In this document: positions 29,081-38,027 of the stretch, piece by piece
Numbering within the stretch: position 1 is the stretch's first letter
Layout of the letters: each line of letters begins with the position of its first letter
Assembly (NCBI RefSeq): GCF_009696685.2
Contig: NZ_CP102355.1
Location: 1,971,501-2,035,500, forward strand
DNA: 64,000 nt
Source of the DNA: Paracoccus sp. SMMA_5_TC
Lineage (GTDB): Bacteria > Pseudomonadota > Alphaproteobacteria > Rhodobacterales > Rhodobacteraceae
Direction of reading: 5' to 3'
The notes under the pieces: model-generated
Told to the model about the DNA's origin: nothing
Seen by the model: only the letters and a program-made list of their open reading frames with translations
Databases searched by the model: none
Program-made: the position numbers and the translations under genes

Positions 29081-30292
29081 TCAACCTGGGCGCAGCTTGC
29101 GCGGCTGTCCTTGCAGGCGGGGTCGGGTCAGAACCGGCCAGAACAGGATCGCAAAACCGCCATAGCCCAGCATCCATGCCGCCGCCGCCAGGTGCAGCGG
29201 CCAGATATCGCCGGGCAGGAACCCCGCCGCCCACCGCGCCAGCACTGCCGCAATCACCGCCAGATACAGGGCCGCCACGGGCCACGAGGCATGCAGCGCC
29301 CGCCCCGAATGTCCCAGGCTGGCGCGCGTCATCACCGCCAGCGTCATCAACCCGATTGCGCCTGCCAGCCACAGGTGCAGGGCTGCCGCCGTCGCACCGG
29401 GAAATATCCCGCTTGCTGCAACGCCCAGAAACCCCAAGGGAACGAAGGCATAGGCCGCGTGCAGCACCCAGACCAGCGGCTCGGCGCCGGTCCGGTGGCC
29501 TTGCCAGCGCGACATGCGCCACAGTTGCGCCAGCCCCGTCAGGCCGCAAAGCGCGACCGTGGCGTGTGCCTGCGGCCACAGCGTCCACAGCGCCAGCGCG
29601 GCCGCGCTCAGCGCCAGCACCGCGCCATCCCCCCGGTTGAAGGGCACCGGCAGGCGGTCGCCACCCCGCTGCGCCAGCCAGTTGCGGGTAAAGCTGGGAA
29701 TGATGCGCCCGCCGATCAGCGCAATCAGCATCAAGGCCACAGCCACGCCAGCCCTCAGCACTTCGGCCTGCGCCGGCGCGCCCTGGGTCGCGGCCTGATA
29801 GTGGAAAAGGCCATTGGCCGCGATCCAGCCGCCCAGCAGTGCCAGCACCGGCAGGTTGCGCCAGTTGTGGCCTGACAAGATCTCGCGCCCCAGAAAAGCC
29901 GCAAGCGCGATCGGCAGCGCAAGATCGGCAAGCAGCACCAATAACGGCGGCATATGCGCCGAAATGGCGACCGCGACCCGGCCCAGAATCCAAAGCCCTG
30001 CCAGCCGCGCCAGTGGCCAGCCCACCACCGGCAGGCTGCCCGTCCAGTTCGGCACCGCCGTCAGCAGAAAGCCCGCGATCACCGCGCCAAGATAGCCGAA
30101 CAGCATTTCGTGCGCATGCCAGGCCACCGGGTCGAAACGCGTGCCCAGGATGTCGTGCCCGCTCAGCATCGCGACCCATATCGCCATGGCCAGCACTGCC
30201 CAGATCGCCGCCAGCAGAAAGAACGGTCGAAAGCCGAATCCCAGTATCGCCGGCCCGTTCCAGTTGCGCATCTGTTCTGTCGAGCGTGTCAT
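29081..30292 (-). CDS. NnrS-family membrane protein
   Basis: The 403-residue protein has about 12 hydrophobic segments. GFGFRPFFLLAAIWAV near residue 18 and FDPVAWHAHEMLFGYLGAVIAGFLLTAVPNW near 53-83 are NnrS signatures with His residues thought to bind heme or copper. NnrS proteins protect against nitric oxide stress in denitrifiers. A strong palindrome lies 41 bases upstream, suggesting NO-responsive control. Confidence 0.93.
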   Translation of the reverse strand: MTRSTEQMRNWNGPAILGFGFRPFFLLAAIWAVLAMAIWVAMLSGHDILGTRFDPVAWHAHEMLFGYLGAVIAGFLLTAVPNWTGSLPVVGWPLARLAGLWILGRVAVAISAHMPPLLVLLADLALPIALAAFLGREILSGHNWRNLPVLALLGGWIAANGLFHYQAATQGAPAQAEVLRAGVAVALMLIALIGGRIIPSFTRNWLAQRGGDRLPVPFNRGDGAVLALSAAALALWTLWPQAHATVALCGLTGLAQLWRMSRWQGHRTGAEPLVWVLHAAYAFVPLGFLGVAASGIFPGATAAALHLWLAGAIGLMTLAVMTRASLGHSGRALHASWPVAALYLAVIAAVLARWAAGFLPGDIWPLHLAAAAWMLGYGGFAILFWPVLTRPRLQGQPRKLRPG

Positions 30293-30332
30293 GACAATCT
30301 CCTTGCAGGGGTGTCACTGGCATAGTGCCATA

Positions 30333-30357
30333 AAACAGGTATTTCAAATACCTGTTT
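30333..30357. promoter_or_regulatory. 25-bp palindrome upstream of nnrS (NsrR-like operator)
   Basis: The sequence is a perfect palindrome around one central base, with half-site AAACAGGTATTT. The core TATTT-N-AAATA is the layout of NsrR (Rrf2-family NO sensor) sites. It lies 41-65 bases before the nnrS start, a promoter position. The regulator itself is not adjacent. Confidence 0.6.
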
Positions 30358-30428
30358 ATGCCTGCGACAATGCGTCCGCTCGAAAGTGCCGACAGGTCGC
30401 GGTGCCATGTCGGATGAATCGGGCCCGG

Positions 30429-30905
30429 TCACTTGGGTAATGCGCTCTCGTGCAGCAGGGCCATGATCTCGGCGCCCAGGGCCATGTCGGGGACCGCGCC
30501 GAAATGCCGCGCGCGCAGTCGGCCCGCACGATCGATCAGCAGCAGGCTGGGCGTGCCCTCCAGCCCGTAAAGCCGCATGGTGCGGGGCAGGGGGCCGGGA
30601 TCAGCGGGCATGTCGATGGCGACCGGAAAGCGGATGCGATATTCGTGTAGAAAGGCGCGCAGCGCCGTCGGCGTCATCGCCTGGTGGTGCTCAAAGACGC
30701 AATGCAGCCCGATCACGGCCACATCCTCATCGCGGAAGGTCTGGGCGATACGCTGCGCCTGCGGCAGGCCGTGGGTGACACAGCCCGGGCACAGCATCTG
30801 GAAACAGGCGACGGCCACCACGCGGCCGCGCAGGCCGGCCAATGTCAGCGGGCCGGGCGTGTTCAGCCATTCCTGGGCCTGAATGGGTGGGGCGAGTTCG
30901 GTCAT
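30429..30905 (-). CDS. Thioredoxin-fold redoxin
   Basis: The 158-residue protein has a thioredoxin fold with active site CPGC (in FQMLCPGCVTHG near residue 36) and a cis-proline loop GTPSLLLID near residue 117. Without a signal peptide or membrane anchor it appears cytosolic, unlike TlpA. It lies 57 bases downstream of the exported-protein gene and 136 bases upstream of nnrS, so it belongs to the same minus-strand group. Confidence 0.82.
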   Translation of the reverse strand: MTELAPPIQAQEWLNTPGPLTLAGLRGRVVAVACFQMLCPGCVTHGLPQAQRIAQTFRDEDVAVIGLHCVFEHHQAMTPTALRAFLHEYRIRFPVAIDMPADPGPLPRTMRLYGLEGTPSLLLIDRAGRLRARHFGAVPDMALGAEIMALLHESALPK

Positions 30906-30962
30906 GGCTGGCCCTGATCCTCGGGAAAAGGGGCGGCAGGGGGCCTGCCGCCGCCGTTAGCG

Positions 30963-31760
30963 TCACTGGTTGATACGGCCCGGCAGGCTGAGATCGCCCG
31001 ACGCGATCTTGAAGATGTCGCTGACACACAGCAGCGGCGCATGCACATTCGCATTCACCCGCAACCCGGCCGTCACCGCGTCAAAGCCCATGCCCTCGGT
31101 CGCGGCGATGTCGTCGAAGGCGACGGCGATCTCGACCGTCTCGCCGCTCAGCACCGGCTGCCAGCCCGGGCTGTCCAGCAGCAGCGGCAGGCCCGGCCAG
31201 GTGGCGGGCAGGCTCGGGCTGGCACCTTCGGGAATGTCGATGACCTTCAGCGCGCCGGGGCCGCAGGCATCATCCGGGCCCAGCACCACCCAATGGCTGT
31301 GCCACAGATCGCCGTCATTGCCGCGGTCGCCGTCGCGGTTTTCGTCATAAAGCGGCGTATCGTCGAAATCGGGATGCGCGGTGGCCACCATGGCCAGGAT
31401 GCCGGCCTTGGGCTCGAACCCGACAAGGGCGCTGTCCAGCGTCGTCGGCCAGACATAGGCAAAGACCTGCGATCCCGCCAGGGCGCCGGTCGGTGCAGGG
31501 CGGCTTTCGCCCGCCTGGCCCGAGACCGCCATGCGAAAGGTGACAATGCGCCCTTCGCTGCTGACGCGGGCATGGACGATGTCGAAAGGCGCCGGCTGGC
31601 CCGCGCTGGCGGTGATGCCGCCTGCGGCGGGGCTGTCCTGGGCCATTCCCGCGCCGCCCGCCAGGGCTGTCGCCAGTGTCAGGCAGGCGGCAAGCGGTAT
31701 CAGCCGTCGCCGGACCTGCCGTGCCAGGGCCTGATGGTAGTGTCCGTATATCTGTGTCAT
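30963..31760 (-). CDS. Exported protein of unknown function
   Basis: A 265-residue protein with an N-terminal signal sequence (RRRLIPLAACLTLATALAGG). The mature part has an acidic DENRDGDRGNDGD stretch followed by WHSHWVVLG, which could bind calcium or another metal, and two cysteines (DACGPG and LLCVSD). I do not recognise the family. Its position between a MarR regulator and a redoxin suggests a periplasmic role in the same response. Confidence 0.7.
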   Translation of the reverse strand: MTQIYGHYHQALARQVRRRLIPLAACLTLATALAGGAGMAQDSPAAGGITASAGQPAPFDIVHARVSSEGRIVTFRMAVSGQAGESRPAPTGALAGSQVFAYVWPTTLDSALVGFEPKAGILAMVATAHPDFDDTPLYDENRDGDRGNDGDLWHSHWVVLGPDDACGPGALKVIDIPEGASPSLPATWPGLPLLLDSPGWQPVLSGETVEIAVAFDDIAATEGMGFDAVTAGLRVNANVHAPLLCVSDIFKIASGDLSLPGRINQ

Positions 31761-31840
31761 GGTAACCTGCCTTCCCTTTCAGCAGTGGAGCGGTGGGCAA
31801 AAGGGCGCCCGGGCCGTTGCCGCGGTCCTGGGCGTCCAGC

Positions 31841-32461
31841 TTATGCCGCCGCGCGGAAACGGGCCCACAGGCGGGCCTGATCCTGTTCGGCGGCGGGGTC
31901 GTGTTCGCCGCAGTCGATGCGCAGGGCGGCATCGCCAAAGGCGGCGTCCACCAGCGCGCAGTGATGCGGTTGTTCGGCATCATCATGGGCGTGGGGGCGG
32001 AAATGGGTGCAGCTGATGCACATGCGCTGCACCGGAATGGCGCGGGCCTGTTGCAGCGCCCTGATAAGGCCGACCAGCCCGCGCTGCATGGCGGCCCTGT
32101 CGCTGGCGGGCAGGCTGTCGAGGGCGGCGGTCAGCACATCGGGCGGGGGGGCGGTCGCCTGCGCCACGGACTGTCCCGCGGTCGTCAGCCGCAGCAGCAC
32201 TGCGCGGCGGTCGGCCGGGTCGCGCTGGCGCTGCACCAGCCCCTTGCGCAGCAGCGCGGCCACGGCGTCGGTCACGGTGGGTTGGCTGATGCCCAGATCC
32301 GCGGCCAGCGCGCCCGGACGCAGCGCCCCCCGCGCCAGCAGGCGCGACAGGATCGCCGCCTGCGTCGGATTGACGCCTAACGGTTCGGCTTGCTGCCATG
32401 CCTGCGCCCGCAACAGGGTGGCAATGCGGCCAAGCGCGAATCCGATCTGGTCGCTGGACAT
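31841..32461 (-). CDS. MarR-family regulator with C-terminal Cys/His cluster
   Basis: A 206-residue protein. Residues 10-110 form a MarR winged helix (recognition helix LGISQPTVTDAVAALL, wing DPADRRAVLLRLT). The C-terminal 60 residues carry Cys148, Cys151, His153, His157, His166, His167, Cys168, Cys184 and His187, in an arrangement suggesting a bound metal or redox cluster. GGAGG eight bases upstream sets the start. It probably senses metal or oxidant and controls the redoxin/NnrS group. Confidence 0.85.
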   Translation of the reverse strand: MSSDQIGFALGRIATLLRAQAWQQAEPLGVNPTQAAILSRLLARGALRPGALAADLGISQPTVTDAVAALLRKGLVQRQRDPADRRAVLLRLTTAGQSVAQATAPPPDVLTAALDSLPASDRAAMQRGLVGLIRALQQARAIPVQRMCISCTHFRPHAHDDAEQPHHCALVDAAFGDAALRIDCGEHDPAAEQDQARLWARFRAAA

Positions 32462-32490
32462 GGCAGATCCTCCGTCCTCACCATGATACA

Positions 32491-32501
32491 TAGGAATCCT
32501 A
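32491..32501. promoter_or_regulatory. Short palindrome in the MarR gene promoter region
   Basis: TAGGA-A-TCCTA lies 30 bases before the MarR start, within the 277-base divergent spacer to the SulP gene. MarR proteins usually autoregulate through such sites. Confidence 0.35.
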
Positions 32502-32738
32502 AGTAATCAATCTGATTTGCGTCACGCAGGATACAGCCGCGCGGATTCGTCGTCCCGGGGTTGGATTCGGCCCGTGCAGCCTGTATGGGCAGCGCAGCGA
32601 ACATGGACCTGGGTGAAACCCCCGGGTGGCTCTTCCGGCCGCCGATCCGCCGGACAACTGCAACCGATATTCGGATGAACGCGCGATCCGCGGTTCCGCC
32701 AAGGGCGGCGCAACCCGGATCGATCTGGAAAGACTTGC

Positions 32739-34229
32739 ATGATTTCATTGAACAACTACCGCACGCAGTGGTTCGGAAACGTCCGCGCTGACCTGCTGGC
32801 GGGCCCGGTGGTGGCGCTGGCCCTGATCCCCGAGGCGATCGCCTTTTCCATCATCGCCGGCGTCGATCCCAAGGTGGGGCTTTACGCCAGCTTTTCGATC
32901 GCGGTGCTGATCGCATTCGTCGGCGGTCGGCCCGGGATGATCTCGGCCGCGACTGCGGCGACGGCGGTGCTGATGGTGACCCTGGTGCGTGACCACGGGC
33001 TGCAATACCTGCTGGCGGCCACGGTGCTGGCCGGGCTGATCCAGATCGCCGCCGGCCTGCTGAAGCTGGGCTTTGTCATGCGCTATGTATCAAAATCGGT
33101 GATGACCGGATTTGTGAACGCGCTGGCGATCCTGATCTTCATGGCGCAACTGCCCGAGCTGGACCCGTCAAAGGTCAGCTGGCTGACCTATGCGCTGGTG
33201 GCGGGGGGATTGGCCATCATCTATCTGTTTCCCTATGTCACCAAGGCAATCCCTTCGCCCTTGGTCACCATCCTGGTGCTGACCGCCCTGACCATGGCCT
33301 TTGGCTGGGAGGTGCGCACCGTCGGCGACATGGGCGCGCTGCCCGATACGCTGCCCGTGTTCCTGATCCCCGACATCCCGCTGACGCTGCAGACGCTGCT
33401 GATCATCCTGCCCTATTCGGTGGCGGTCGCGGTGGTGGGCCTGCTGGAAGGCCTGATGACCCAGAACATCGTCGACGACCTGACCGACACCCGATCCGAC
33501 CGCAATCAGGAATGTATCGGCCAGGGCATCGCCAATACCGCGACCGGCTTCATCGGCGGCATGGCCGGCTGCGCGATGATCGGCCAGTCGATCATCAACG
33601 TCAAATCGGGCGGGCGCGGGCGGTTGTCGACTTTCACCGCCGGGGCGGTGCTGCTGGTCCTGGTGGTTTTCCTGGGCGACTGGGTGGCCCGCATCCCGAT
33701 GCCGGCGCTGGTGGCCATCATGATCATGGTCAGCATCGGCACCTTTTCCTGGTCCTCGATCCGCAACCTGCGGCTGCACCCGCGCTCATCCTCGATCGTG
33801 ATGATCGCGACGGTGGTCTCGGTGGTCTATACCCATAACCTGGCCATCGGCGTGCTGGTCGGGGTGCTGCTGTCGGGGATATTCTTTGCCGGCAAGATCG
33901 CACAGCTGTTCCGCGTGACCTCGACCATCTCGGACGACGGGCGCGAACGCACTTATGTCGTCGAAGGCCAGCTGTTCTATGGCTCGGTCGAGGATTTCAT
34001 GAATGCCTTCGACTTTCAGGAGGCGCTGGACAAGGTGGTGATCGACGTCAGCCGCGCCCATATCTGGGACATCAGTTCGGTGCAGGCGCTGGACATGGCG
34101 GTGCTGAAGTTCCGCCGCGACGGTGCCCGGGTCGAGATCGTCGGCATGAACGAGGCCAGCGAAACCATCGTCGACCGGCTTGCCATCCATGACAAGCCCG
34201 GCGCGCTGGACAAGCTGATGGCGCATTGA
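32739..34229 (+). CDS. SulP-family anion transporter with STAS domain
   Basis: The 496-residue protein has a SulP core of 10-14 membrane segments, starting with [19 protein letters not shown], and a C-terminal STAS domain (residues about 395-490, [15 protein letters not shown] and [16 protein letters not shown]). The family moves sulfate, bicarbonate or other anions. It is followed 11 bases later by a universal stress protein gene. An accessory role is likely; the anion is not predictable from sequence. The BicA-like bicarbonate group is one alternative. Confidence 0.9.
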   Translation: MISLNNYRTQWFGNVRADLLAGPVVALALIPEAIAFSIIAGVDPKVGLYASFSIAVLIAFVGGRPGMISAATAATAVLMVTLVRDHGLQYLLAATVLAGLIQIAAGLLKLGFVMRYVSKSVMTGFVNALAILIFMAQLPELDPSKVSWLTYALVAGGLAIIYLFPYVTKAIPSPLVTILVLTALTMAFGWEVRTVGDMGALPDTLPVFLIPDIPLTLQTLLIILPYSVAVAVVGLLEGLMTQNIVDDLTDTRSDRNQECIGQGIANTATGFIGGMAGCAMIGQSIINVKSGGRGRLSTFTAGAVLLVLVVFLGDWVARIPMPALVAIMIMVSIGTFSWSSIRNLRLHPRSSSIVMIATVVSVVYTHNLAIGVLVGVLLSGIFFAGKIAQLFRVTSTISDDGRERTYVVEGQLFYGSVEDFMNAFDFQEALDKVVIDVSRAHIWDISSVQALDMAVLKFRRDGARVEIVGMNEASETIVDRLAIHDKPGALDKLMAH

Positions 34230-34240
34230 AAGGGATCATG

Positions 34241-35104
34241 ATGACTGAACAGCACCAGAAGATCGTCGCGCTGGTCGATGGCTCGATCTATTCGGCCAGC
34301 CTGTGCGAACATGCGGCCTGGGTTGCGCGGCGCACCGGGGCCCCGGTCGAATTGATCCATGTCCTGGGCCGGCGCGAGGCCCCGGGCCGACAGGATCTGT
34401 CCGGCGCCATCGCGCTGGGCGCGCGCACCGCCTTGCTCGAGGAACTGGCGACCCTGGACGCGCAGCGCGCGCGGCTGGCCAGCGAGCGTGGCCGCGCCAT
34501 CCTGGAGGATGCCCGCGCCATGCTGGAACAGGCCGGCGTGACACAGGTCACCACACGCCTGCGGCATGGCGACATGATCGAAACCGTCGCCGAGGTCGAG
34601 GCCGAGGCGCGGGTACTGATGATCGGCAAGCGCGGCGAATCCGCCGATTTCGCCAAGGGGCATCTGGGCTCGAACCTGGAACGCGTGGTGCGGGCCAGCC
34701 ACCGGCCGGTCCTGGTCGCGGCGCGGGCGTTCCGGCCGATCCAGCGGGTGCTGCTGGCCTTTGACGGCGGTGCCTCGGCGCAGCGGGCGGTCGAACATGT
34801 CGCCCGCAGCCCGCTGTTTCAAGGTCTGCCGGTGCGGCTGGTCATGGTGGGCGAGCCGGCCCCGCAGACACAGGCGGCGCTGGCCCGGGCCCAGACCGTG
34901 CTGACCGGGGCGGGAATCGCGGCGGATACAGCCGTTCAGCAGGGGCAACCCGAGCAGGTTCTGGGGCAGATGGTCGAAGAAACGCCCTTCGACCTGCTGG
35001 TCATGGGCGCCTATGGCCATTCGCGGATTCGCAGCCTGATCATCGGCTCGACTACGACGGCGATGATCCGGTCGTGCAAGGTGCCGGTTGTGCTGATCCG
35101 CTGA
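34241..35104 (+). CDS. Tandem-domain universal stress protein
   Basis: The 287-residue protein carries two UspA domains (about residues 5-150 and 160-287). The second has the ATP-binding motif G-A-Y-G-x9-G-S in GAYGHSRIRSLIIGS; the first has the degenerate GKRGES version. AAAGGG gives best spacing for the ATG at 34241. It is coupled to the SulP gene, a pairing seen in many bacteria. Confidence 0.9.
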   Translation: MTEQHQKIVALVDGSIYSASLCEHAAWVARRTGAPVELIHVLGRREAPGRQDLSGAIALGARTALLEELATLDAQRARLASERGRAILEDARAMLEQAGVTQVTTRLRHGDMIETVAEVEAEARVLMIGKRGESADFAKGHLGSNLERVVRASHRPVLVAARAFRPIQRVLLAFDGGASAQRAVEHVARSPLFQGLPVRLVMVGEPAPQTQAALARAQTVLTGAGIAADTAVQQGQPEQVLGQMVEETPFDLLVMGAYGHSRIRSLIIGSTTTAMIRSCKVPVVLIR

Positions 35105-35134
35105 ACCTGTCGGACGGCGCGATCCGGGTGCGGA

Positions 35135-35566
35135 TCAACTGATCGCAACCAGGATCGCGCCGCCGGCGATCAGCCCCACGCCCAGCCAGGCGCCCGGCGC
35201 CAGCTTTTCCCCCAGGAAAGCCGCCCCCAGGATCGCCACCATGACCACGCTGAGCTTGTCGATCGGTGCCACCTGTCCGGCCTGTCCCAGCTTCAGCGCG
35301 CGAAAATAACAGATCCAGGACAGGGCGGTGGCTGTCCCCGACAGCAGCAGGAACACCCAGGTCCGGCCCGAAATGGTCGCGGGATCCTGCCAGTGCCCGG
35401 TCTGCCACACGATCAGCCCTGCCGCGAACAGGATGACCACGGTGCGCACGAAGGTGGCGAAATCGGAATTGACGGCCTCGATCCCGATCTTGGCGAAAAT
35501 GGCGGTCAGGGCGGCAAATCCTGCCGACAGGAAGGCCCAGAACTGCCAGCTGTCCAGATATCTCAT
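35135..35566 (-). CDS. EamA-family small membrane transporter
   Basis: The 143-residue protein has five hydrophobic helices and the single EamA repeat pattern (YFRALKLGQAGQVAPIDKLSVVMVAILGAAFLGEKL). Single-repeat EamA proteins work as dimers. Its start overlaps the crcB stop by 4 bases, so it is under the same riboswitch. Substrate unknown; a role in fluoride tolerance is inferred from linkage only. Confidence 0.85.
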   Translation of the reverse strand: MRYLDSWQFWAFLSAGFAALTAIFAKIGIEAVNSDFATFVRTVVILFAAGLIVWQTGHWQDPATISGRTWVFLLLSGTATALSWICYFRALKLGQAGQVAPIDKLSVVMVAILGAAFLGEKLAPGAWLGVGLIAGGAILVAIS

Positions 35567-35949
35567 AACGCTCCTCCCAGCAGTTGGCGCACGGCGGTCA
35601 TGCCGATCAGAAAGGCGACCAGACCGCCCAGAACCGAAATCACCACATAGGCCGTCGCCACCACCCATTCGCCACGCTCCAGCCGCAGCATGGTGTCCAG
35701 CGCAAAGGTCGAGAATGTGGTATAGCCGCCCAGACAGCCGGTGGTCAGGAACAGCCGCGCCTCGTTCGACAGCGACGAACGCAGGGCGAATACCTCGATG
35801 ATGACCGCCATCAGGAACGATCCCAGCAGATTGGCGATCAGCGTTCCAAAGGGAAATTCCGCCCCCAGCACGCGCGAAGCCAGCACATTGGTGCCGTGCC
35901 GCGCCGCGCCGCCCAGTCCTGCCCCGAAGAAAACGATCAGATAGTTCAT
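35563..35949 (-). CDS. crcB: Fluoride efflux channel CrcB (Fluc)
   Basis: A 128-residue four-helix protein with GLGGAARHG, GTLIANLLGSF and the signature GCLGGYTTFSTF. Fluc channels are dual-topology dimers that export fluoride. A fluoride riboswitch stands about 100 bases upstream. The next gene, EamA, overlaps its end. Confidence 0.95.
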   Translation of the reverse strand: MNYLIVFFGAGLGGAARHGTNVLASRVLGAEFPFGTLIANLLGSFLMAVIIEVFALRSSLSNEARLFLTTGCLGGYTTFSTFALDTMLRLERGEWVVATAYVVISVLGGLVAFLIGMTAVRQLLGGAL

Positions 35950-36051
35950 CAACTCGCACCTGTTCTTGCATCGGCAGGTGCCGGGCTGGCAGGGGCAGGA
36001 AACGAACCATTGACGCATCCTGCCCCACGCAGACCGGTCCGGCCTTGGGTC

Positions 36052-36105
36052 GGCAGGAGCTATCAGCCAGGCGGCGGTTGTCGGGAAGCCCCATTCCCAT
36101 CGCGG
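36052..36105 (-). promoter_or_regulatory. Fluoride riboswitch (crcB motif)
   Basis: On the minus strand a GGGA..TCCC stem holds the loop ATGGGGCT. After ACAACCGCC comes a GCC-GGC hairpin and then GGCTGATAGCTCCTGC. The loop GGGGCT pairs fully with AGCTCC (one G-U), the pseudoknot of the fluoride aptamer. The conserved GCTGAT and CTCCT bases match. It lies about 100 bases upstream of crcB. The expression platform is not clear. Confidence 0.85.
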
Positions 36106-36154
36106 CCAAGATAGGGGCGAATGCGGCGGAAATCCAGATGGCAGCGGTGCCCGA

Positions 36155-36946
36155 TCATCGGTGACGCCACACTTTAAACGCAGAAATCAGCAGGATCGTC
36201 GCCAGCACCGGCAGCAGCACCCTGTCAGACACGATGCCCAGCAACCGCCCGCCCAGCCAGGCCCCCAGCACCGACCCTGCCGCCATCACCAGGACAAAGC
36301 GGCCGTTCCGGGCCAGGGTGGCAAAGCTCTGGTCGCGGGAATAGCGGGCAAAGCCCATCAGCATCGTCGGCAGGCTGACGGCCAGCGACAGCGATCCGGC
36401 CAGCTTCACATCGACGCCGAACAGCAGGATCAGCGTGGGGATCAGCAATTCGCCCCCCGCCACCCCCATCAGCGAGGCGACGACGCCGATGCCGAAGCCT
36501 GCCGCGATGCCGGCCACCACCTGCGCCCAGCCCGACAGGATCGCCGCGCCTCCGCCGGTGCCATGGCCCAGGATCAACGCCAAGGCGATCACCACCAGCA
36601 ACAGCGCGATCACCCGGTAAAGCCTGGCGCTGTGCATCCGTGTTGCCCAGCCCGCGCCCAGCCACGCCCCTGCCAGGCTGCCGGCCAGCAGGTTCATGAT
36701 GATCGGCCATTGCGCGGCGATCTGGTCGATCGGCACCGTGCCGGCGCGAAAGGGCAGGGCGGCGGCCACCACCACCAGGCTGCTGGCCTTGTTCAGGATC
36801 ACCGCCTCAAGCGCAGGAAATCGGAACAGCCCGATCAGCAGCGGCAACCGGAATTCGGCCCCGCCCAATCCGATCAGACCGCCCAGGGTGCCGATGGCGG
36901 CGCCGGCGGCAAAGCCCGCCGGCAGGCTGCGCCGCGATTCAGCCAT
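36155..36946 (-). CDS. TSUP-family (TauE/SafE) membrane protein
   Basis: The 263-residue protein has about seven to eight hydrophobic helices and the two TSUP repeats GTLGGLIGLGGAEFRLPLLI and VVASLMGVAGGELLIPTLIL. The family exports sulfite, sulfonates or related organosulfur anions. Its start overlaps the modC stop by 8 bases, placing it at the end of the molybdate operon, which may point to an oxyanion role. Confidence 0.87.
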   Translation of the reverse strand: MAESRRSLPAGFAAGAAIGTLGGLIGLGGAEFRLPLLIGLFRFPALEAVILNKASSLVVVAAALPFRAGTVPIDQIAAQWPIIMNLLAGSLAGAWLGAGWATRMHSARLYRVIALLLVVIALALILGHGTGGGAAILSGWAQVVAGIAAGFGIGVVASLMGVAGGELLIPTLILLFGVDVKLAGSLSLAVSLPTMLMGFARYSRDQSFATLARNGRFVLVMAAGSVLGAWLGGRLLGIVSDRVLLPVLATILLISAFKVWRHR

Positions 36947-38027
36947 GCAGCAACGGTCCGGCGATGTGATCGCGTGCGACCGACATTGCCTTGATGATCG
37001 CATGGATGTGCTGGCCGGGTGCCAGCGCCAGATCGGCGGCGGCGCGGCGGGTGATGCGGGCGACGATCTCGTCCTCGCCCACGGCCAGATGCACCATGAC
37101 GCCGGGCCCGTCGCCGACCTGCACGGCGGTCACCACACAGGGCAGGATGTTCTGCGCCGACAGCCCCACAGGCCGGGCGCGCGACAGGATCACCTCATGC
37201 GCCATGATGCGCACCCGCAGGCTGGTTCCGGGCGGGCTGTCGATGCCGGGCAGGAACAGCTCGCCATTGGCGGTCTGAAGCCGGATCAACCCGTCGTCGT
37301 CCCTGCCCACGACCACGGCGGGCAGCATCGCCGCCACCTCGCGAATGCCCATGGCGCGCAGGGCCACGGGATCGGCCATCACCGCGGCGGTGGTGCCTTC
37401 GCGCAGCACCCGGCCGCCTTCGATGACTACCATGCGATCGGCCAGCAGCTGCGCCTCGTTCATGTCATGGGTGACCAGCACCACCGGCATCCGCAGGTGC
37501 CCGCGCAACGCCAGGATCTCGCCATGCAGTCTTTCGCGGGTGGCGCGGTCGACCGCCGAAAACGGTTCGTCGAGCAACAGGGCCGCGGGTTTGCGGGCCA
37601 GCGCCCGCGCCAGCGCCACGCGCTGCTGCTGTCCGCCCGACAGCTGCGCGGGTTTGCGCCCCGACAGCCCGTGCAGGTTCACCAGTTCCAGCAGCCTTTC
37701 GGCCTCGATAGGGTCGGGCCGATCCATGGCCGCCAGCACATTTTGCACCGCGGTCATGTGCGGAAACAGGGCATAGTTCTGAAACACCACCCCGACATGG
37801 CGACGATGCGGGGGCAGGGCGATGCCGGCTGTGGTGTCCAGCCAGGTTTCGCCCTCGACAGCCACCTTGGCGACCTGCGGCTGCCACAGCCCCGCGATCG
37901 AACGCAGCACCGTTGTCTTGCCTGATCCCGAATGGCCGACCAGCGCCAGCAGCTGACCGGGCGCCACGCTGAAAGCCACGTCTAGGGGAATCGGCGCCCT
38001 TGCGTGCAGTTCGACACTCAGGGTCAT
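36939..38027 (-). CDS. modC: Molybdate ABC transporter ATP-binding protein
   Basis: A 362-residue ATPase. Walker A is GHSGSGKTT near residue 32, signature LSGGQQQRVALARAL near 127 and Walker B LLLDEPFSAVD near 151. A C-terminal molybdate-binding (Mop/TOBE) domain follows from about residue 285. The start overlaps the modB stop by 4 bases. It powers ModB. Confidence 0.93.
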   Translation of the reverse strand: MTLSVELHARAPIPLDVAFSVAPGQLLALVGHSGSGKTTVLRSIAGLWQPQVAKVAVEGETWLDTTAGIALPPHRRHVGVVFQNYALFPHMTAVQNVLAAMDRPDPIEAERLLELVNLHGLSGRKPAQLSGGQQQRVALARALARKPAALLLDEPFSAVDRATRERLHGEILALRGHLRMPVVLVTHDMNEAQLLADRMVVIEGGRVLREGTTAAVMADPVALRAMGIREVAAMLPAVVVGRDDDGLIRLQTANGELFLPGIDSPPGTSLRVRIMAHEVILSRARPVGLSAQNILPCVVTAVQVGDGPGVMVHLAVGEDEIVARITRRAAADLALAPGQHIHAIIKAMSVARDHIAGPLLHG

